A program made the translations under genes and the position numbers. Positions 16,624 through 24,780 of a stretch of 58,971 nt of DNA are shown one piece after another (the first letter of the stretch is position 1; each line of letters begins with the position of its first letter). The notes beneath the pieces are model-generated. The model saw only the letters and a list, made by a program, of their open reading frames with translations, searched no databases and was not told where the DNA came from. The DNA is from Desulfobulbaceae bacterium (lineage in GTDB: Bacteria > Desulfobacterota > Desulfobulbia > Desulfobulbales > Desulfobulbaceae), in the NCBI GenBank assembly GCA_024763055.1, contig JANTGH010000003.1, positions 1 to 58,971 of the forward strand. The letters are read 5' to 3'.

Positions 16624-17556
16624 ATGAAAGTATCCCGCTTCGGCCTGGTAAGCCCTGCCCTCCACCGGAATTTTTATAGAAAATATTCATTGCGCATGTC
16701 CCTTCGCACTTTATGGTTTAAACATGTTGTTCTCTTCCTGTGCCTGTGGGGCACTTTCTGTTTATTACCGCCCTCTGTACACGCCCTGGAGATCATGCTG
16801 CCCCAGGTGTACAGCGAGGGCATGGACGTCAGCGGCTGGCTGATGAGTGAAAAGCTGGATGGAGTCAGGGGCTACTGGAACGGCAAAAAGCTGTTAAGTA
16901 AAAACGGAAATCTCCTGCATCCTCCGGCAGCGTTTCTGGAAAGCTTCCCTCCCTTTGCCCTGGAAGGGGAGCTCTGGATGGGTCGGGGAAAATTTCAGCA
17001 GACGATCTCCATCGTCAAAAAACAACAACCCCATGACGGTTGGCGAAAGCTGCGGTTTGCCATCTTTGATGTGCCGAAGGCGCCGGGAGGATTACTGCAG
17101 CGTCTGCACAAGGCCAGGGACTGGTTTGGAAAACATCCCACCCGTTTTGTCTTTGTTATTCCCCAGAGGCATGTCAGGGATGCAAAACAGCTTGAAGCTG
17201 AACTGAAGCAGGTGGAGAGGCTTGGCGGTGAAGGCCTGATTGTAAGAAAACCGGACGCCCTGTATACCAGTGGACGGAGTCAGGAGATACTCAAGGTCAA
17301 GAGTTACGCAGATAGGGAAGCCGTGGTCATCGCCCACATTGAAGGTACAGGCAGAAATCGGGGGCGTCTTGGTTCGCTGCTTGTGGAATTACCCGATAAA
17401 ATCCGGTTCAGGATCGGAACGGGGTTCAGCGATGAGCAACGGATCAATCCGCCGCCCATCGGGTCGATCATTACCTTTAAATATTACGGTTTGTATTCGT
17501 CCGGCCGACCCCGATTTCCCTCGTTTCTCAGAGTAAGGCCGGATACCGGGCTCTGA
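16624..17556 (+). CDS. ATP-dependent DNA ligase with signal peptide (LigE-like)
   Basis: Minimal nick-sealing ligase predicted to be exported. Seen: a signal-peptide-like hydrophobic stretch (about residues 33-53), then a nucleotidyltransferase domain with motif I EKLDGVRG (adenylated lysine), motif III-like LRFAIFDV, motif IV GEGLIVRKP and motif V LKVKSY. An OB-fold follows with RIGTGFSD and GSIITFKYYG. There is no zinc-finger, HhH or BRCT domain, as in the Lig E group of Gram-negative bacteria. ATG 16696 (MSLRTLWFKH) would give a more normal signal-peptide n-region than ATG 16624; neither has a clear ribosome-binding site. It is a single gene, 115 bp after the catabolic block. A role on periplasmic or incoming DNA is inferred. 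Confidence 0.88.
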   Translation: MKVSRFGLVSPALHRNFYRKYSLRMSLRTLWFKHVVLFLCLWGTFCLLPPSVHALEIMLPQVYSEGMDVSGWLMSEKLDGVRGYWNGKKLLSKNGNLLHPPAAFLESFPPFALEGELWMGRGKFQQTISIVKKQQPHDGWRKLRFAIFDVPKAPGGLLQRLHKARDWFGKHPTRFVFVIPQRHVRDAKQLEAELKQVERLGGEGLIVRKPDALYTSGRSQEILKVKSYADREAVVIAHIEGTGRNRGRLGSLLVELPDKIRFRIGTGFSDEQRINPPPIGSIITFKYYGLYSSGRPRFPSFLRVRPDTGL

Positions 17557-17584
17557 GGATCCGGCAGCGGCGGAGCGGCACGGC

Positions 17585-17856
17585 TCAGAACCAGAATTCA
17601 GGATATTTCCTGGTCTTAGGGATATTATTGACCAGCAGGGCGACAATCAGCATGACAAGGGCACCGAGTCCCGCCGGAATCAGGGCATAAAGGTACCCGA
17701 ACCCATGAATTTTATGGCTGCCGATAACGGCAATGAAAGCCGTCGCGCCTCCCCCGTAATATCCAGATAACCCGAAATTTCTTTCATCGCTTCATAGATA
17801 TCTTCATCAGAGATGGGAAGAGTGGGTACGCCCTCCATATTATTTGGATTTGTCAT
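17585..17856 (-). pseudogene. Internally deleted CBS/HPP-family membrane protein remnant
   Basis: The 5' part encodes about 35 residues with ISDEDIYEAMKEISGYLDIT, typical of the region before CBS domains in HPP proteins. At about 17757 the frame shifts directly into GGATAFIAVIGSHKIHGFGY and a hydrophobic tail ending RKYPEFWF, the C-terminal transmembrane part of HPP-family proteins. The junction falls at ACGGGGGAGGC. The CBS domains and first membrane helices (several hundred bp) are missing, so this is a deletion remnant. It lies between the ligase and the ArsR regulator. Confidence 0.6.
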
Positions 17857-18005
17857 AACAAATTGTCTCAATAAATTATTATCAGGCAGATAGTGTCATC
17901 AGCAGGTGTAAATCGTTGTCCGGCATGCAGAACCCGACGGCATGGGAAGCATAAGGGCTGCGGCTTTCTTTGGCGACGAAAAGATGAATTGGACAGGGAC
18001 TCCTT

Positions 18006-18362
18006 TCAGGGTCCTATCTTCCCTTTCGGCTTGCGTAATACTGCAGCATCGGGAAGAGATACAATCATTTTTTTCAACTCCATGTCATCATCAAGCCAAC
18101 TCCGTAGCTCGACAAGCAGGGTTTTAGCATAGACCGACTCACTTCCATCAGAGAGACTGTATAAAATCCACGTCCCCTGGCGCCGTCGTTCCACCAGGCC
18201 GGCGTCTTCAAGAAGCTTCATATGCTTGGACACCGTAGATTGAGCCAAACCAAGAAGATTCTGGATTTCGCAGACGCAGAGTTCGCCCCGTTGCAGAACT
18301 TTTAAGACCCGAACCCTGTTGGGATCGGAAAGCGCTTTCATTACCCGAATGAACTGTTTCAT
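18006..18362 (-). CDS. ArsR-family metalloregulator
   Basis: Small winged-helix repressor. Seen: from ATG 18362 (MKQFIRVMKALSDPNRVRVL) a standard ArsR fold of 118 residues with the metal-site helix ELCVCEIQ, recognition helix QSTVSKHMKLLEDAGLV and a wing ending RRQGTWILYSL. The CxC of ELCVCE is the As(III)/Sb(III) site of classic ArsR proteins, so arsenite or another thiophilic metal is a plausible inducer. The frame is open upstream to 18518, but those 52 residues are not family-like. No ars genes are adjacent; the nearest minus-strand neighbour downstream is the HPP remnant, and the serine hydrolase is divergent. Confidence 0.85.
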   Translation of the reverse strand: MKQFIRVMKALSDPNRVRVLKVLQRGELCVCEIQNLLGLAQSTVSKHMKLLEDAGLVERRRQGTWILYSLSDGSESVYAKTLLVELRSWLDDDMELKKMIVSLPDAAVLRKPKGKIGP

Positions 18363-18516
18363 GGCAGAATTCTCACGGTTGTATTTTAATTCGAAGGTCG
18401 ATGACAGACGATAATCCTGTGGGCAGGGGGAAAAGCCGGCCTTGCCCGCTGCTTCATTTGCCTGTATGTTCTTGACGTGACCCAAAAGACAATCCCATAA
18501 AAAGGTCTCATATTCC

Positions 18517-19641
18517 ATGGAAGCTCCTGAATCATCCCCGCAGATGCACCTTGATATGCTCTGTCACCAGGGAGTACAAAAAAAAATCTTTCCTGGTGTG
18601 GCGGCAGCAATTGTCAGCGGACACGGAGGCCGACGATTCTCTGTCATTTCCACGGCCGGCCAAACACGCGTAGACGGCCCGGGAACGGGTATAGAACCTG
18701 ATACATTTTTTGATCTGGCCTCGCTCACCAAGCCCCTGGCAACAACCCTGTCCATCCTTACCCTGATGGAAGAAGACGCCCTTACTCCGGATGACCGATA
18801 TGCTGATTTAAGTGCCTCTACCATACCACCGGATAAACAAAATATCACCATTGCGCATCTGCTGTCGCATTCCTCGGGACTGGCCCCTTATAAACCATAT
18901 TTTAAGCATTTTTCTCCGGATGGAGCACAGAATGCCGGAAAACAACTTGTGCAACGAATTGTCCAGGCCCCACTTGAGTATGCAACCGGTACGGACTGCC
19001 GATACAGCGACCTGGGCTTTATCCTGCTTGGCGATCTCATAAAACAGATAAGTGGCCGACCGCTGAATTATTTTTTCAAAAAAAAGATAACCGAACCCCT
19101 TGGCCTGAGCCGGGACCTTTTTTTCCTGCCGCCGGATGTTGAAAAAACATTCGGCCAAAATCAATTTGCCGCCACCGAGCGATGCGGGTGGCGCATGAGA
19201 ATTCTCCAGGGAGAGGTTCATGACGAACACTGCTTTCTGATGGGTGGGGTGGCCGGACATGCCGGTCTTTTCGGGACTATCGGCGGGGTGCTCCACCTCT
19301 GTACGTCGATACTGGATAGTTGGCAGGGGGGACGAAAGAGCAACTTGCCGATCAGCGACACAACTCTCCGCATGGCCCTGCAGCGGCAATACCCGACAAG
19401 AACCTGGTGCCTGGGATTTGATACCCCCTCAACAGGCTATTCGAGTGCCGGTTGTTATCTTGCACGGCAGAGCATCGGCCATCTCGGCTATACCGGAACC
19501 TCGTTCTGGATTGATCCCGCAAAGGAGACAATCCTGATTTTACTGACCAACCGGGTGCATCCAAGTCGTGAAAATAAAAAAATACGGGAATTCAGACCGT
19601 GGTTTCATGACCGGGTGATGGAGTTTCTCTTTCCGCTTTAA
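18517..19641 (+). CDS. Serine hydrolase, class C beta-lactamase family
   Basis: Penicillin-binding-protein-like hydrolase of the beta-lactamase/transpeptidase family. Seen: SLTK (nucleophile serine and lysine, about residues 69-72), YSDLG as the second motif (Tyr/Asp in place of YSN), and HLGYTGTS near residue 325 as the third. Length is 374 aa. There is no N-terminal signal peptide, so it probably acts in the cytoplasm and is more likely an esterase, peptidase or cell-wall recycling enzyme than a resistance lactamase. The start follows AAGGT at 18502. It is divergent from arsR and convergent with the sulfur-relay genes. Confidence 0.87.
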   Translation: MEAPESSPQMHLDMLCHQGVQKKIFPGVAAAIVSGHGGRRFSVISTAGQTRVDGPGTGIEPDTFFDLASLTKPLATTLSILTLMEEDALTPDDRYADLSASTIPPDKQNITIAHLLSHSSGLAPYKPYFKHFSPDGAQNAGKQLVQRIVQAPLEYATGTDCRYSDLGFILLGDLIKQISGRPLNYFFKKKITEPLGLSRDLFFLPPDVEKTFGQNQFAATERCGWRMRILQGEVHDEHCFLMGGVAGHAGLFGTIGGVLHLCTSILDSWQGGRKSNLPISDTTLRMALQRQYPTRTWCLGFDTPSTGYSSAGCYLARQSIGHLGYTGTSFWIDPAKETILILLTNRVHPSRENKKIREFRPWFHDRVMEFLFPL

Positions 19642-19664
19642 CCCGCAGATGTTCATTCAGGAAA

Positions 19665-19708
19665 TTTCAAAAACAAAAAAGGCCCCTGCCGGCAACGGCA
19701 GAGGCCTT
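19665..19708 (-). terminator. Rho-independent terminator of the tusA/dsrE operon
   Basis: Stem AAGGCCCCTGCCG (19679-19691) against CGGCAGAGGCCTT (19696-19708), one mismatch, with loop GCAA. On the minus strand it is followed by a T-rich tract (A-rich 19665-19680 on plus). It ends the minus-strand sulfur-relay operon 24 bp past the last stop and may also stop the convergent hydrolase transcript. Confidence 0.8.
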
Positions 19709-19731
19709 GAGATACTACGCAACGAAAAGCG

Positions 19732-19905
19732 TTACCACCAGCAAACGGTCTTGTCGGCGGCAAAAATCTTTTCAACCAGGACATCATAGTCAGGGTCGTC
19801 GCTAAAAAGCTTAAATTCATCGGCGTCGCGATCACGGTTGAGAATTTCAACCAGGGTCTTGACATCATCGTTGGGCTCAGAACGGTATACCTGTAATATT
19901 TTCAT
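19732..19905 (-). CDS. 57-residue protein of the tusA/dsrE cluster
   Basis: Small acidic protein of 57 residues beginning MKILQVYRSEPNDDVKTLVE and ending DKTVCWW. GGAGGAG ends about 6 bp before ATG 19905, a very strong ribosome-binding site, and the gene lies 15 bp after the preceding dsrE-like gene, before the terminator. Composition is clearly coding. I recognise no domain. The single cysteine (Cys55) two residues from the C-terminus recalls the C-terminal cysteine of sulfur-relay carriers such as DsrC, but there is no sequence similarity. Function unknown; a role with the neighbouring sulfurtransferases is inferred from context. The small hypothetical gene described in YTD-type sulfur clusters may correspond. 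Confidence 0.8.
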   Translation of the reverse strand: MKILQVYRSEPNDDVKTLVEILNRDRDADEFKLFSDDPDYDVLVEKIFAADKTVCWW

Positions 19906-19920
19906 AATCGCTCCTCCTCT

Positions 19921-20268
19921 CTACTCGGCACAGGCCGGCGGGGGCTCATTGGTCTGTTTCAGCAGACCATAGGGAATAATAACATCGGCCTCCCGCATTC
20001 TTTCACCAAGATCCTGCAGGGAGATATTTGTCATCTCAACGCCTTCGGGCAAGTCTGTGGGCGCGTCAGCGCCGCAACTTAAAACCTCCCCTTCCATGTC
20101 GGCTATCCAGGCAATATTTTCAGCCATATATTCAGACATTTGAGGGAACTCGCCATTCATGACAACCGGATAACCATAGTGATTTTCCACGGCAAGACCG
20201 AGAGCGGAACGGATACCGTCGTTGTAAAAACGATTGGCAATAAGTATATATACCTTTAATGTTTCCAT
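19921..20268 (-). CDS. DsrE/DsrF-like protein, second of cluster
   Basis: 115-residue protein with the small alpha/beta fold expected of the DsrE superfamily: opening KVYILIANRFYNDGIRSALG, a central VEMTNISLQDLGERM and AD VIIPYGLL near the end. Cysteines are at VLSCGAD and the tail PPACAE. The usual DsrE active-site cysteine context is not obvious, so it may be a structural partner rather than a sulfur carrier. It lies 12 bp after the first dsrE-like gene and 15 bp before the 57-residue gene, all in one operon with tusA. The assignment leans partly on context. Confidence 0.7.
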   Translation of the reverse strand: METLKVYILIANRFYNDGIRSALGLAVENHYGYPVVMNGEFPQMSEYMAENIAWIADMEGEVLSCGADAPTDLPEGVEMTNISLQDLGERMREADVIIPYGLLKQTNEPPPACAE

Positions 20269-20280
20269 TTTTGAAACTCC

Positions 20281-20613
20281 TTATAAAACTATGTACTTAC
20301 CGCATTCATCCAACAATGCGCCATGAAAAGCCTGGGTCCGCATCTGACTGGCACTCAGTCCATCCGGAATATCATTGGCCGAGTCATATCCTTCACAGGT
20401 ATAACTGTCGGCGCAAATGGCAATATCATCTTGACCGCACAGGTCTGCCAGGGCCTTGAAGCGAGCATCTTTGGTTAAATGAACTGATTTATAGGTGAAG
20501 AATATCATAGGCTTTTTTCCAGCCTTCACAGTTGCCTCGGCAAGGCCGATAACATGTGTCATATTCTGGGGTGAAGTTACAAAAATAGCGAGTTTATTTG
20601 GATCTCCTGCCAT
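20281..20613 (-). CDS. DsrE-family sulfur-relay protein
   Basis: 110-residue cytoplasmic protein of the DsrE/DsrF-like superfamily, thought to pass persulfide sulfur to or from TusA. Seen: KLAIFVTSPQNMTHVIGLAE with the first strand and helix, KKPMIFFTYKSVHL, then two cysteines in ICADSYTCEGY (about residues 76-83), one of which is the likely persulfide carrier. AGGAGA lies 6 bp before ATG 20613. It follows tusA by 38 bp. Direction of sulfur flow cannot be read from sequence. Confidence 0.85.
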   Translation of the reverse strand: MAGDPNKLAIFVTSPQNMTHVIGLAEATVKAGKKPMIFFTYKSVHLTKDARFKALADLCGQDDIAICADSYTCEGYDSANDIPDGLSASQMRTQAFHGALLDECGKYIVL

Positions 20614-20651
20614 TGGTTTTCTCCTTCTAAGAACTGATTAACCCGAGACCA

Positions 20652-20909
20652 TCAACCTTTTTTTACAAAAAAGCTGATATAGCCGGACTCTTCCTTTTCT
20701 CCGAGATATTCATGGCCGGCACGATCACACCAGCCGGGGATATCGTTACGGGAACCTGGATCGGTACCGTCAATCTGCAGAATTTCACCTGAGTTGATCT
20801 TGCCGATCTCCTTCTTGGTACGAAGCAACGGCATCGGGCAACTCAGGCCCTTTGCATCGAGTACTGCTGTAACTTCCAGTCCATCAGGTGCTACTTTGTG
20901 ATCACTCAT
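20652..20909 (-). CDS. tusA: TusA-family sulfurtransferase
   Basis: Small sulfur carrier that holds a persulfide on its conserved cysteine. Seen: LDAKGLSCPMPLLRTKKEI near residues 17-35 with the CPxP signature, then LQIDGTDPGSRNDIPGWCDRAGHEYLG, the usual second half of TusA. Length 85 is typical. It is the first gene of the minus-strand operon tusA-dsrE-dsrE-57 aa and divergent from a YeeE/YedE permease. Here it more likely serves dissimilatory sulfur transfer than tRNA thiolation, because of these neighbours. Confidence 0.93.
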   Translation of the reverse strand: MSDHKVAPDGLEVTAVLDAKGLSCPMPLLRTKKEIGKINSGEILQIDGTDPGSRNDIPGWCDRAGHEYLGEKEESGYISFFVKKG

Positions 20910-21342
20910 TTAACCCTCCTGTACGTGATAAGACAAAAAAAGAAAGAATAGACTAAGAACCTATTTCATCGACACCTTCACTCTTCACTCATTATTCTAT
21001 CAGTGCGGGGACTAAAAAGGGGAGCGAAGCAAAATTTTTTATAGCCAATAGTGAAAATTCTGTCAAGCAATAAATGAATGACAATTCAAAGAATACCTGA
21101 GAGATAACATCTTAAAAATTCGTTGAAATTTAAAAAAAACAAATTGCTTTTTCTTCAAAAGAAAGGTCAATATCCTTGACAAGAAATGAGGGTAACGGTA
21201 AAGGATGAGGCATTGAGAAAAAATAAATATCAGTATTTTTTTACACGAACAAATAAAAATTTTATAAGGATTCCAACGACAAGTAACAGTTATGTATTTT
21301 TGTTTTTTCATATAATTACTTAAAACTTTTGGAGGAGAAAGT
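20910..21342. promoter_or_regulatory. Divergent AT-rich promoter region, tusA / YeeE permease
   Basis: This 433-bp gene-free stretch separates the two arms of the sulfur cluster and must hold both promoters. Towards the permease a TTGACA at 21176-21181 is followed after 17 bp by TAAAGG, a weak -10. A ribosome-binding site GGAGGAG lies just before ATG 21343. I see no clear operator palindrome, riboswitch or small gene. Confidence 0.4.
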
Positions 21343-22680
21343 ATGAGTGATGCGAGCTTTGGCGGCAAAATTAAGGGGCTCTACAAGGTTCTCTGTGAAA
21401 CCGAGTGGAATGCCAACATTACCGGGGTAATTGTGGCACTCCTCAGTATCCTGATCATGGCATGGTGGCGTCCCTGGGGCGCTGTTGGAGCAATCAGAAA
21501 CTGGGGAGACTGGATACTTTATGCAGTAGGGTATCTTGAGAACACACCAAAATCAGCACTTATCAATTCCGGATCGGTGATCGGAATAGGATTTGTCGGA
21601 GGGGCTTTTCTCTCCGCCTGTCTTGGCGGGCAGTTTGCCCTTCGTTTTCCACCCTATCGGGAGATCGTCAAGGCGGTTCTCGCCGGTATTTTCATGGGTG
21701 TCGGCTCCGCTCTGGCAGGAGGGTGCAATGTCGGCGGCATGTATAATGCCATCGGTAACCTGGCAGCCAATGGTTTTTCCATGTGGTTTGGTCTGGTACT
21801 CGGCGTCGTTGGCGGACTCTGGCTGTTGTACAAGGAAATGGAATACATCACCTGGGGTTCCAGCGGCTCCTGGACCGTGGAGTTTCCCCGCCCCGTCCAG
21901 GGAATACTTGGCGCTGTTGCCCTGGGCGTACTTATCTGGGGAGCCTATTACTATTCAAACTATGACGGAGACGGCAATGTTGACTACATAGCCTCTTTGT
22001 CGGGTATCCTGCTGATTGCCGCCGGTCTTGGCTATGCCATGCAGCGTGGTCGCTGGTGCATGGTCCAGGGATTCCGTGAGCCGCACATGACCGGTGACTG
22101 CACTCTGGCGAAATCCGTGGCCCTGTCCATCTTTATTTTAGCGATAGGCGGCGCTGTATTAAAATATGGCATTCCCATGCATGGTGGCGACCCTGTCCTT
22201 GCACCGGCAAATTATGTGCGCGGCACCTTTGGCTGGGGCGGAGTTGTCGGTGGTTTCATCTTCGGGCTCGGCGCCATGTTAGCCGGTGGCTGTGGATCCG
22301 GAACCCTGTGGCGTGTGGGTGAGGGGCAGATCAAGCTTTGGCTTGTGGTTCCTTTTTTCGGCATTGCCAACTCCATGATGGTCACCTGGTTCAAAAATAT
22401 GGAATTTGAGGTAAGTGGCAGCGCGCTGAAAAATTTACTTGCCCAGGCTCAGTATGGCCTGCTCGATTCCGATGTCGATGAAATACGGGAGGCGATAGAT
22501 ACCGGCGGCTCTATTGATGTAACCGGCCTTGAACAGGCAGGCCATCTCGGCAGATATCTGTACCTCCCTGATACCATGGGATATGGTCCTACCCTGTTGT
22601 TTATCGGGTTTATCATGGCCCTGTGGTATGTCGTTGTCACCTGGAACGAAGACAGCAACAAGCTCATCGTGCCCATGTGA
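21343..22680 (+). CDS. YeeE/YedE-family sulfur-compound permease (DUF395)
   Basis: Inner-membrane transporter of the YeeE/YedE (TsuA) family; the best-studied member imports thiosulfate using conserved cysteines. Seen: about ten hydrophobic segments in 445 residues and duplicated halves with GGCNVGGMYNA (about 127-137), RGRWCMVQGF (about 236-245) and LAGGCGSGTLWR (about 312-323), whose cysteines match the family's transport path. A soluble loop with an acidic stretch lies near residues 370-405. It is divergent from tusA and the dsrE genes, which supports uptake of thiosulfate, sulfide or polysulfide sulfur. It ends at a strong terminator. Confidence 0.92.
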   Translation: MSDASFGGKIKGLYKVLCETEWNANITGVIVALLSILIMAWWRPWGAVGAIRNWGDWILYAVGYLENTPKSALINSGSVIGIGFVGGAFLSACLGGQFALRFPPYREIVKAVLAGIFMGVGSALAGGCNVGGMYNAIGNLAANGFSMWFGLVLGVVGGLWLLYKEMEYITWGSSGSWTVEFPRPVQGILGAVALGVLIWGAYYYSNYDGDGNVDYIASLSGILLIAAGLGYAMQRGRWCMVQGFREPHMTGDCTLAKSVALSIFILAIGGAVLKYGIPMHGGDPVLAPANYVRGTFGWGGVVGGFIFGLGAMLAGGCGSGTLWRVGEGQIKLWLVVPFFGIANSMMVTWFKNMEFEVSGSALKNLLAQAQYGLLDSDVDEIREAIDTGGSIDVTGLEQAGHLGRYLYLPDTMGYGPTLLFIGFIMALWYVVVTWNEDSNKLIVPM

Positions 22681-22704
22681 TCATTATCTTTTTGGTTATG
22701 ACCC

Positions 22705-22741
22705 AAGCGACATCCATTTTTTAATGGTTGTCGCTTTTTTT
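22705..22741 (+). terminator. Rho-independent terminator after the YeeE permease
   Basis: AAGCGACATCCATT (22705-22718) pairs with AATGGTTGTCGCTT (22723-22736) with one mismatch, followed by a run of T to 22741. It lies 25 bp after the permease stop. Confidence 0.85.
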
Positions 22742-22869
22742 AATAATTCATATCAGTCCTTCCTTACTTTTCTTAAGAAAAAAAGACCGTTATCACCATT
22801 TTTGTGTTATAATTAAATTTTAATATTTAAAAAGACCCGGCAAATACTATAATTTTCTTGTTCTTGAGA

Positions 22870-23460
22870 ATGGAACTGAGCAACCATGATTTACGAAAAA
22901 AAATACTCGCCCGCCGGAATACTCTTCCCTTAAAAAATCAGAACGAAAAATCAAAGAAAATCATAGGTTCCTTACTTAATCTTCCCGAGATACAGAGGGC
23001 GTCAACTCTCTTTGTTTATGTCAATTTTCGCAGTGAAGTACAGACGATTTCCTTTATCAAAAAATGTCTGCTGGCTGACAAAAGGGTAGCTGTGCCGGTG
23101 ACCCATGTGACTGAAAGAAAACTACGCCCCATACGGATAACCGATCCCGAGAAAGACCTTCAGCCGGGATATTGCAATATCCTGGAACCGAATGAAGACC
23201 TGCAACAGACAAGAGCGATAGATCCCGCTTCAATTGAGGTGGTTATTGTCCCGGGTTCGGTCTTTGACAAACGGGGAGGACGATTAGGTTACGGCGGCGG
23301 CTATTATGACAGGTTCCTTGCCCTGGCCGCGCCACAGGCAAGGCGCATTGCCCCGGCCTATGCATTGCAGGTTGTTGAGATGCTCAAGCTCCAGCCCCAT
23401 GATCAAACCATGGACCTGCTTATCACCGAAGACAACAGCTATTCCTGCGGGAGGGAATAA
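22870..23460 (+). CDS. 5-formyltetrahydrofolate cyclo-ligase
   Basis: Cytoplasmic ATP-dependent enzyme converting 5-formyl-THF to 5,10-methenyl-THF. Seen: N-terminal LRKKILARRN, the FVYVNFRSEVQT substrate region, VIVPGSVFDKRGGRLGYGGGYYDRFL (shown here as two motifs: VIVPGSVFD and LGYGGGYYDRFL), and a closing DLLITED. Length from ATG 22870 is 196 aa. A TTG 12 bp upstream is in frame but less likely. It is followed 2 bp later by the deacetylase-family gene, so both are cotranscribed. Confidence 0.92.
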   Translation: MELSNHDLRKKILARRNTLPLKNQNEKSKKIIGSLLNLPEIQRASTLFVYVNFRSEVQTISFIKKCLLADKRVAVPVTHVTERKLRPIRITDPEKDLQPGYCNILEPNEDLQQTRAIDPASIEVVIVPGSVFDKRGGRLGYGGGYYDRFLALAAPQARRIAPAYALQVVEMLKLQPHDQTMDLLITEDNSYSCGRE

Positions 23461-23462
23461 AT

Positions 23463-24518
23463 ATGTACAAAACCGCCATCTACCGCGATGACCTTTTTCT
23501 GGCTCATGATCCGGGGCCCGACCATCCTGAATCTCCCAAGCGTCTGCGGGTTATCTATGATGAACTTGATAACGAAGACACAGGCTCACGCTTTATCTAT
23601 CCGCAATTTGATCCGGCATCAACCGACACCATTGAACTCAATCATTCAGCAAAACTCATCAAGCAAATTGCAGCCACAGCCGGCAAAGATCACGCCTATC
23701 TCGATGCCGACACCCGGACCTCGGCCGACTCCTATGCTGCTGCCAGGCTTGCCGTCGGCGCTTTAATCGATGGCATTCAGCGTCTTGACCGGGGAGAGAT
23801 TGATAACGGCTTTTGCCTTGTTCGGCCGCCCGGCCATCATGCCGAACATGACCAGTCCATGGGATTCTGCCTGTTTAACAATATTGCCATTGCCGCGCGC
23901 TTTGCCCGAAAAGAACTGTCAATGAAACGGATCATGATTATCGACTGGGACCTGCACCATGGTAACGGAACCCAGCACAGTTTTTATGATACCGATCGGG
24001 TGCTCTATTGTTCAACCCATCAGTACCCGTATTATCCGGGTAGCGGTTCCGTTGTCCAGACCGGAAATGCAAGCGGTGAGGGCTTCACCGTCAATGTTCC
24101 TCTGCCCGGCGGCCAGGGTGACCCCGAATTTGCCCGCATTTTTAATGAGCTGTTTGCCCCCATAGCGAAACAGTATCAGCCGGACATTTTTCTCGTCTCC
24201 TGCGGTTTTGATATCTATGATGGTGATCCTCTTGGCGCTATGACGGTCAGTCCTGCCGGTTTTTCCTACATGACCCGGATAATGCGTGAACTGGCTGAGG
24301 AACTGTGCGGCGGCAGGCTCTTGATTACCCTGGAGGGGGGATATAATTTAACGGGCATGCGGGATGGGGCTCTCGCTGTTTTATCGGAATTATGCGGGGA
24401 AAGCGTCGCGGGACAGGGTCTTAGCAAAAAAATAAGCACCTCCCTGAGAAATGCCGCTGTTGAATGTTCACCCCTGGAACAGGCGTTGTCTATGCAAAAA
24501 AATTATTGGAAAGTATAA
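23463..24518 (+). CDS. Histone deacetylase superfamily amidohydrolase
   Basis: Zinc-dependent deacetylase of the HDAC/acetoin-utilisation family, probably acting on acetylated lysines or polyamines. Seen: HPESPKRLRVI near residue 20, the tandem histidines RPPGHHAEHDQSMGFC (about 121-136), zinc-binding DWDLHHGNGTQ (about 161-171), VSCGFDIYDGDPLG and LEGGYN (about 286-291). All catalytic and zinc residues are present. Length is 351. The natural substrate in bacteria is uncertain. It follows 5-FTHF cyclo-ligase by 2 bp. Confidence 0.92.
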   Translation: MYKTAIYRDDLFLAHDPGPDHPESPKRLRVIYDELDNEDTGSRFIYPQFDPASTDTIELNHSAKLIKQIAATAGKDHAYLDADTRTSADSYAAARLAVGALIDGIQRLDRGEIDNGFCLVRPPGHHAEHDQSMGFCLFNNIAIAARFARKELSMKRIMIIDWDLHHGNGTQHSFYDTDRVLYCSTHQYPYYPGSGSVVQTGNASGEGFTVNVPLPGGQGDPEFARIFNELFAPIAKQYQPDIFLVSCGFDIYDGDPLGAMTVSPAGFSYMTRIMRELAEELCGGRLLITLEGGYNLTGMRDGALAVLSELCGESVAGQGLSKKISTSLRNAAVECSPLEQALSMQKNYWKV

Positions 24519-24613
24519 TTTTACACTTTGCTGGACAAGAATTTTATGAAAAACGTAAACAAGCAGGTTGTCATCTGAGCCATCAGTTGGATGACTTTTG
24601 GGAGAGGATTTTA

Positions 24614-24766
24614 AGCCCGTATATTTCACAAGCGATCTGCTGCACGATCGGAAAACCATGTCTGCGGCCTTTTGGGTCCTGGTCCTCGAAGGTCTCACTT
24701 CGTTCGCTATCTGCAAAAAAACGTTTTCCGACCTTTCGCTACGATCTTTGTGAAATATGGGGGTCT
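24614..24766. mobile_element. MITE-like repeat, copy 1
   Basis: About 153 bp bounded by similar inverted ends, AAGCCCGTATATTTCACAA on the left and TTTGTGAAATATGGGGGTCT on the right. The interior includes CCTCGAAGGTCTCACTTCGT followed by TCGCTATCTG. The same end and interior sequences recur in reverse orientation at 54282-54483. No coding capacity. It lies between the deacetylase and the response-regulator gene. The family is not recognised. Confidence 0.65.
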
Positions 24767-24780
24767 AAAAGGTATATTGC

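Noticed and set aside
18363-18518. 52-residue N-terminal extension of the ArsR protein
   Set aside because: ArsR proteins begin at the MKQF-type helix; the extension is not protein-like and would abut the divergent hydrolase start.
22742-22869. 6S RNA upstream of 5-FTHF cyclo-ligase
   Set aside because: ssrS often precedes this gene in Proteobacteria, but the gap is AT-rich, only about 130 bp after the terminator, and shows no long 6S-like hairpin.
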